From: JAAYJR01 sp964563975
GTDB lineage: Bacteria > Bacteroidota > Bacteroidia > Bacteroidales > Prolixibacteraceae
NCBI GenBank assembly: GCA_964563975.1
Contig: CAZLZJ010000029.1
Coordinates: forward strand, 1 to 25,525
Direction of reading: 5' to 3'
Length of the DNA stretch: 25,525 bases
Each line of letters opens with the position of its first letter. Position 1 is the stretch's first letter. The notes beneath the pieces are model-generated. The model saw nothing but the letters and a program-made list of their open reading frames with translations, searched no databases and had not been told where the DNA came from. Both the position numbers and the translations under genes were made by a program. This document shows positions 21,629-25,525 of the stretch, one piece after another.

Positions 21629-21709
21629 TCAACCTTAAAATTATTTACAATTAATACTAAACAGATACCGGTTGCGTTCAATTAATGCAATCAAATTGAA
21701 ACCATATTC

Positions 21710-22666
21710 ATGAATGACTTTTTTAACAACGAGCGAATCCTTCAATTAATTTGGACAAGAAAATATCATTTTATTATAACAGGAGTAATAGCCATCATTC
21801 TTTCTGTAATTTTTTCGGGCCCTGTTTTTATAAAACCTAAATTTAAATCCACTGCACGTGTTTATCCTTCTAATCTTTGGACACTTAGTGAAGAGTCTGA
21901 ATCGGAACAGATGTTAGAAATAATGAATTCTAAAGATATCAAGATTAAAATGGCTGATGCTTTTAACCTTGCTGAAGTGTATAAACTCAACAAAGAAGAT
22001 AAATATTTCATGACCTATCTGCTGGATAAGTATAATAAAAATGTTAAAACAGGAAAAACCAATTTTGAAACCATAAAAATTGAAGTCCTCGACCATAAAC
22101 CCCAAAGAGCATCTGACATGTGTGACTCAATAATATATTTTTATAATAAAAAGGTTAGTGAATTGCATAAAGCAAAAGACCTTGAAATGGTTAAAATAAC
22201 CGGAAAAGAACTGGATAAAAAATACTCTGAACTTGACACTCTTATTTTCCGGCTTAATACAATACGGCAAAAATATGGAATTTTGGATTATAAAAGCCAG
22301 GTTGAAAAAGTTACAGAAGGTTATATGACAGCGCTGGCGGAAGGAAAAGCTTCAATAGCCGGAACTTCAAAAATTGAAGACATATATAACAAACTGGCCA
22401 ACAAAGGTTCAGAAGCTTTCTGGCTTGAGTCGCGTTACACATATCTAATAGGAGTAATTGATTCAATAACTACACAACATGAATTCCATCTGTCTGAATA
22501 TGAAAAAGATATCACCTACTGCCATATAGTTGAATATCCTATTCCGGCCGATAAAAAATCATTTCCAATAAGATGGATCATTGTTTCCCTTACAACTTTA
22601 TCTGCTCTCTTTTTAGCTCTTATCTTATTTCTTATCCTTGATTATCATAAAAATAAAGATTTTTGA
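21710..22666 (+). CDS. Wzz-family polysaccharide chain-length/co-polymerase protein
   Basis: This 318-residue protein has an N-terminal membrane segment (about 20-41), a large periplasmic region and a second membrane segment (about 288-311) followed by a short basic tail. FKSTARVYPSNLWT just after the first segment is typical of Wzz domains. A helical middle part (KITGKELDKKYSELDTLIFRLNTI) fits the coiled-coil arm. The PADKKSFPIRW before the last segment matches the Pro-rich entry to the second membrane segment. There is no tyrosine-kinase P-loop, so it is a pure Wzz/PCP protein. It overlaps the downstream ligase/polymerase start by four bases, so the two act together in polysaccharide assembly. 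Confidence 0.86.
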   Translation: MNDFFNNERILQLIWTRKYHFIITGVIAIILSVIFSGPVFIKPKFKSTARVYPSNLWTLSEESESEQMLEIMNSKDIKIKMADAFNLAEVYKLNKEDKYFMTYLLDKYNKNVKTGKTNFETIKIEVLDHKPQRASDMCDSIIYFYNKKVSELHKAKDLEMVKITGKELDKKYSELDTLIFRLNTIRQKYGILDYKSQVEKVTEGYMTALAEGKASIAGTSKIEDIYNKLANKGSEAFWLESRYTYLIGVIDSITTQHEFHLSEYEKDITYCHIVEYPIPADKKSFPIRWIIVSLTTLSALFLALILFLILDYHKNKDF

Positions 22667-24102
22667 TACAAAAAAACATAATAAAAATCACTCTTTTTTA
22701 TCTGATTTCAACAAGTTTTATCTTATTGAATATTTTTTTTGTTGTTAAAAAAGATCTTTTAATAATTAACGCATTACCTTTCCTGCTGGCAATTATACTG
22801 CTGATTATATATTCCTTCGATAAACTTATTTATCTGATAATTTTTTTTACCCCTCTTTCGATTCCCTTAAGAGAATTGCGGCCGGAGCTTAGCTTTGATA
22901 TGTACCTGCCTACCGAGCCTATACTTTTTTTAATCCTTATTCTATTTATCCTGAAAATAATTCATGAAAGAAATTTTAATAGAAATATTTTAACACATCC
23001 CGTTTCTCTGGCTATCTTATTCAATCTTCTATGGATATTGATAACCTGCCTCACAAGTACTATGCCTGTAATATCCATTAAATTTTTTATGGTTAGGTTA
23101 TGGTTCGTTGTAGTTTTATATTTATTGTCTGTTAAGCTATTTGCCCAAAAGTTAAAAATTGAACACTATATCTGGCTATATATAATACCTTTTATCATTG
23201 TTATATTTTATTCAATATACCGTCATCTGGGATATGGACTATGGAACAGACATGCAGCTCATTTTGTTGTTTCTCCTTTTTACAACGACCATACTTCATA
23301 CGGAGCTGCCCTTGCTATTTATCTGCCTTTCATTACCCTGTTTTCATTTAGCAGGAAATATTCAAAAAATTTCAGGATTGTCTCCATATTGGTTTTAGCT
23401 GTTTTTATTGCAGGGATAATTTTATCTTATAGCCGGGCAGCCTGGGTTAGTATTATTGTTGCAATAATCGTATGGATAGTAATAAAACTCAAAATTTCTT
23501 TCAGGTCAATCATAATAAGTATATTCATCCTGATAGGGTCGTTAGCACTATTACAGGATCAAATTCTTGTTTATTTGCAGAAAAATTCAGTTGAATCATC
23601 ATCAAATCTGGTCGAGCATGTTTATTCAATATCAAATATCACCTCTGATGTTTCCAACCTTGAAAGAATTAACCGGTGGAATTGCGCCATACAGATGTTT
23701 CGCCACAAACCTTTTCTGGGTTTCGGACCGGGTACTTATATGTTTAATTATGCTTCATTTCAGCTTAAAACAAACCGAACACTGATAAGCACAAATGCAG
23801 GCGATCTTGGCAATGCCCACAGCGAATACCTAAGTGCAGCTTCTGAATCGGGAATATTCGGGCTTATTACTTTTCTTTCAATAATAGTTACAGTATTCTA
23901 TACTGCCATAAATTCTTATAAACGACTGAGTGATAAAAGATTTAAAGCGTTAATCCTTGCAGCAATAACCGGGTTGGTAACATATTATATACATGGATTT
24001 TTAAATAATTTTTTGGATACTGATAAATTATCAGTTCCTTTTTGGGGATTTACAGGTATAATTGTTGCTATTGATCTCTACTCAAAAGATAAACCTTTTT
24101 AA
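22663..24102 (+). CDS. O-antigen ligase/polymerase (Wzy/WaaL type), TTG start
   Basis: This 479-residue inner-membrane protein has about a dozen hydrophobic segments. LSYSRAAWVSIIVAIIVW carries a conserved Arg, and a large periplasmic loop holds RWNCAIQMFRHKPFLGFGPG and NAHSEYLSAASESGIFGL. The His in NAHSEYL is the conserved Wzy_C/WaaL residue. These proteins either polymerise O-units or join glycan to its acceptor; sequence alone does not tell which. The likely start is TTG 22663, which shares bases with the TGA stop of the wzz gene (TTGA). No ATG occurs in the frame until about 80 residues later, inside the membrane region. Tight overlap means translational coupling to Wzz. Confidence 0.87.
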   Translation: MIQKNIIKITLFYLISTSFILLNIFFVVKKDLLIINALPFLLAIILLIIYSFDKLIYLIIFFTPLSIPLRELRPELSFDMYLPTEPILFLILILFILKIIHERNFNRNILTHPVSLAILFNLLWILITCLTSTMPVISIKFFMVRLWFVVVLYLLSVKLFAQKLKIEHYIWLYIIPFIIVIFYSIYRHLGYGLWNRHAAHFVVSPFYNDHTSYGAALAIYLPFITLFSFSRKYSKNFRIVSILVLAVFIAGIILSYSRAAWVSIIVAIIVWIVIKLKISFRSIIISIFILIGSLALLQDQILVYLQKNSVESSSNLVEHVYSISNITSDVSNLERINRWNCAIQMFRHKPFLGFGPGTYMFNYASFQLKTNRTLISTNAGDLGNAHSEYLSAASESGIFGLITFLSIIVTVFYTAINSYKRLSDKRFKALILAAITGLVTYYIHGFLNNFLDTDKLSVPFWGFTGIIVAIDLYSKDKPF

Positions 24103-24131
24103 CCTGAATCCCGGCAAAATAAACCAATTCA

Positions 24132-24698
24132 TTATTTTACCCGCTCACTGTATGACCGATCCCGGGTATCTACTTTTATTACCTCACCCTGGTTAATGAA
24201 CATTGGCACCATAATTTCAGCTCCCGTCTCTAAGGTTGCAGGTTTTAATGCAGTAGAACTTGCAGTATTTCCCTTTTCGCCTTCAATGGTATAAACAATC
24301 TCTAATTCAACAAAAGGAGGCATCTCGACAGTTAGTGGAGTTTCAGATTCCGCATGAAAATTGATTTCAACTATCTGCCCCTCTTTCATTAAATCAGAAT
24401 TATCAATCATTGACTCAGAAACAGGAATCTGTTCAAATGTTTCTGTATTCATAAGATGGAACCCCATGTCATCTTTATAAAGATACTGGTATTGACGCCT
24501 CTCAACACGTACTTCTTCAACCTTTGTACCCGATGAAAATGTATTTTCAACTATTCTTCCGGTTTTTACATTTTTCAATTTTGTACGTACAAATGCAGGC
24601 CCCTTGCCAGGCTTTACATGCAAAAACTGTACAATTGAATAAATTTCATCTTTAAAGATGATACACATACCATTCCTAAAATCTGCTGTTGTAGCCAT
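24132..24698 (-). CDS. efp: Elongation factor P
   Basis: This 188-residue protein has the three beta-barrel domains of EF-P. Domain I carries HVKPGKGPAFVRTKLKN with Lys32 at the loop tip that reaches the peptidyl-transferase centre; this lysine is often modified in other bacteria. GKGPAF is close to the E. coli GKGQAF. YKDDMGFHLMNTETFEQI (domain II) and the C-terminal VDTRDRSYSERVK complete it. EF-P relieves ribosome stalling at poly-proline stretches. No modification enzyme gene is seen in the window, so the kind of modification is unknown. It has its own -7 element and converges on the ligase gene with 29 bases between stops. Confidence 0.96.
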   Translation of the reverse strand: MATTADFRNGMCIIFKDEIYSIVQFLHVKPGKGPAFVRTKLKNVKTGRIVENTFSSGTKVEEVRVERRQYQYLYKDDMGFHLMNTETFEQIPVSESMIDNSDLMKEGQIVEINFHAESETPLTVEMPPFVELEIVYTIEGEKGNTASSTALKPATLETGAEIMVPMFINQGEVIKVDTRDRSYSERVK

Positions 24699-24727
24699 AA
24701 AAATTTTATAATTTATTTAAGATATTA

Positions 24728-24735
24728 CAAAAATA
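24728..24735 (-). promoter_or_regulatory. -7 promoter element of efp
   Basis: TATTTTTG on the minus strand is an exact TAnnTTTG match, 29 bases upstream of the efp ATG at 24698. Predicted start is near 24722. No good TTTG -33 element is seen. Confidence 0.45.
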
Positions 24736-24789
24736 AATAAATCGCTTAAAGTTTTTACTGTTATATACTTTTTTGAAAAAAGAACAACG

Positions 24790-25524
24790 CTATTTTATGA
24801 CCTGTTCAACGCCATTAATCGTATATTTTTCTATCACAGCCCGCAATGCGCCAACTTTCATATCAAATTCCAGCAACAACGGAAGTTCGGTTTCCTTTGA
24901 AATAAAAAATTTCAATCCGTCTGAACGTTTCATAAGTTTACCTTTATCTACCTTTGGAGCCAATATATAACAGTCTGTTTTGCTCTTACCAATTTCAATT
25001 TTCTCTGACCCAAGGAATGAAATTGTGATATCAGAGATCTTATCTGCATGAAATGTCGGGTAAGTCAACTGCAAACCTTTTTCCAAATCATTGATAAGAT
25101 GCTGATTTATAAAGTAAAAAAAAACAGATATTATATCTACTAAATTTTCAGGCACATGCCGCCAACCTGATCGTTGACTATATATTGAGTCGATATCATG
25201 ATAGTAAAAAGTCTCATTATACCAGCGGTATCTTCCTTCTTTAATATTCCTGACAGATTTAATTGGCAAATATGTTTTTGCATCAACAAAAGTCTCATAT
25301 ATATCATTCACACCAAATAATTTATCTGTAATTCCGGTTGTACGGCCGGCAAGGTAATATCTGATAGCTTTTCTTGTACCAAGCAAAGTATCAGAAATTA
25401 CTAATTCAGCCTCACCTCCCTTAATAATACCAAATTTAAGATTAAAAAAAACTCTTTTTTCATTTGCTTTACCCGGAAAAATGAATGCCAAAACAGTCAC
25501 AAAAAATATAACTATCCGTTTCAT
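24790..25524 (-). CDS. Secreted DUF3108-family protein
   Basis: This 244-residue protein has a signal peptide (about residues 1-20, cut near GKA). The mature part is a single beta-rich domain with the DUF3108 pattern: FNLKFGIIKGGEAELVIS at the start, ITDKLFGVNDIYETFVDAKT, a LPIKSVRNIKEGRYRWYNE stretch and a late LKFFISKETELPLLLEFD. Related domains are beta-barrel-like and periplasmic in Proteobacteria and Bacteroidota; their role is not known, though an envelope or lipid-related task has been suggested. The ATG at 25524 lies one base from the window edge, so its promoter is outside. It lies upstream of efp on the same strand, but the efp promoter in between suggests separate units. Confidence 0.82.
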   Translation of the reverse strand: MKRIVIFFVTVLAFIFPGKANEKRVFFNLKFGIIKGGEAELVISDTLLGTRKAIRYYLAGRTTGITDKLFGVNDIYETFVDAKTYLPIKSVRNIKEGRYRWYNETFYYHDIDSIYSQRSGWRHVPENLVDIISVFFYFINQHLINDLEKGLQLTYPTFHADKISDITISFLGSEKIEIGKSKTDCYILAPKVDKGKLMKRSDGLKFFISKETELPLLLEFDMKVGALRAVIEKYTINGVEQVIK

Positions 25525-25525
25525 A

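Noticed and set aside
21676..21697. Imperfect palindrome TTGC...GCAA before the wzz gene
   Set aside because: Only four outer bases pair cleanly on each side; too weak to call as an operator.

Overview
The window comes from a Bacteroidota chromosome, probably the order Bacteroidales or a near relative. It is AT-rich. Several genes are preceded by the Bacteroidota -7 promoter element TAnnTTTG and few by a strong Shine-Dalgarno. The gene content also fits: FISUMP-domain proteins, a LytTR regulator with an N-terminal membrane domain, a bacterial GH3-family protein, a GH29 fucosidase, CvpA and DUF3108. A run of exactly 100 N at 13365-13464 is a scaffold gap, so this is a draft or metagenomic assembly. 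No CRISPR array, insertion sequence, phage gene, rRNA or replication origin is visible. No gene-free stretch exceeds 300 bases; the longest are 3329-3579 and 6589-6855.

Layout. 1-1417: a secreted GH29 alpha-L-fucosidase running off the left edge (minus). 1518-1591: a tRNA-Ala(CGC), whose 5' end overlaps the decayed 3' end of an ABC-transporter ATPase gene. 2047-3328: a stress cluster with a RIC/ScdA iron-sulfur repair protein, a single-cluster ferredoxin and a Rof-like small protein. 3580-5023: two tandem FISUMP proteins. 5211-5558: a small cupin behind a promoter and a perfect 19-bp palindrome. 5743-6588: a membrane LytTR regulator. 6856-8028: an alpha/beta hydrolase. 8037-10553 (minus): a Na+/Ca2+ antiporter, two unknown small proteins and a cysteine-peptidase-like protein.

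10565-14803 is the most coherent functional unit: a GntP permease, then the assembly gap, a RidA-family deaminase, a fold-type III PLP enzyme of the D-serine dehydratase/D-threonine aldolase family, and an M19 dipeptidase, all on the minus strand. The cysteine-peptidase-like gene follows 11 bases after the dipeptidase. I read this as a D-amino-acid or D-residue-peptide catabolic unit: uptake, release of the D-residue, dehydration, and removal of the reactive enamine/imine by RidA. A palindrome with a -7 element inside it lies just upstream of the permease and is a good operator candidate.

15026-25524: a small Gly/Arg-rich secreted protein; a secreted ChbG/YdjC-type deacetylase; a PfkB sugar/nucleoside kinase converging on a deoxynucleoside kinase with a shared stop-codon tetranucleotide; a GH3-family protein; CvpA; TyrRS; a Wzz-like chain-length protein overlapping an O-antigen ligase/polymerase; EF-P; and a DUF3108 protein. 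This part is mostly core genome with an isolated polysaccharide-assembly pair between tyrS and efp.

I found no clearly undescribed defence or mobile system. The best leads are the D-amino-acid cluster with its operator, the Rof-like gene beside the iron-sulfur repair protein, the cupin palindrome, and the tRNA/ABC remnant junction.
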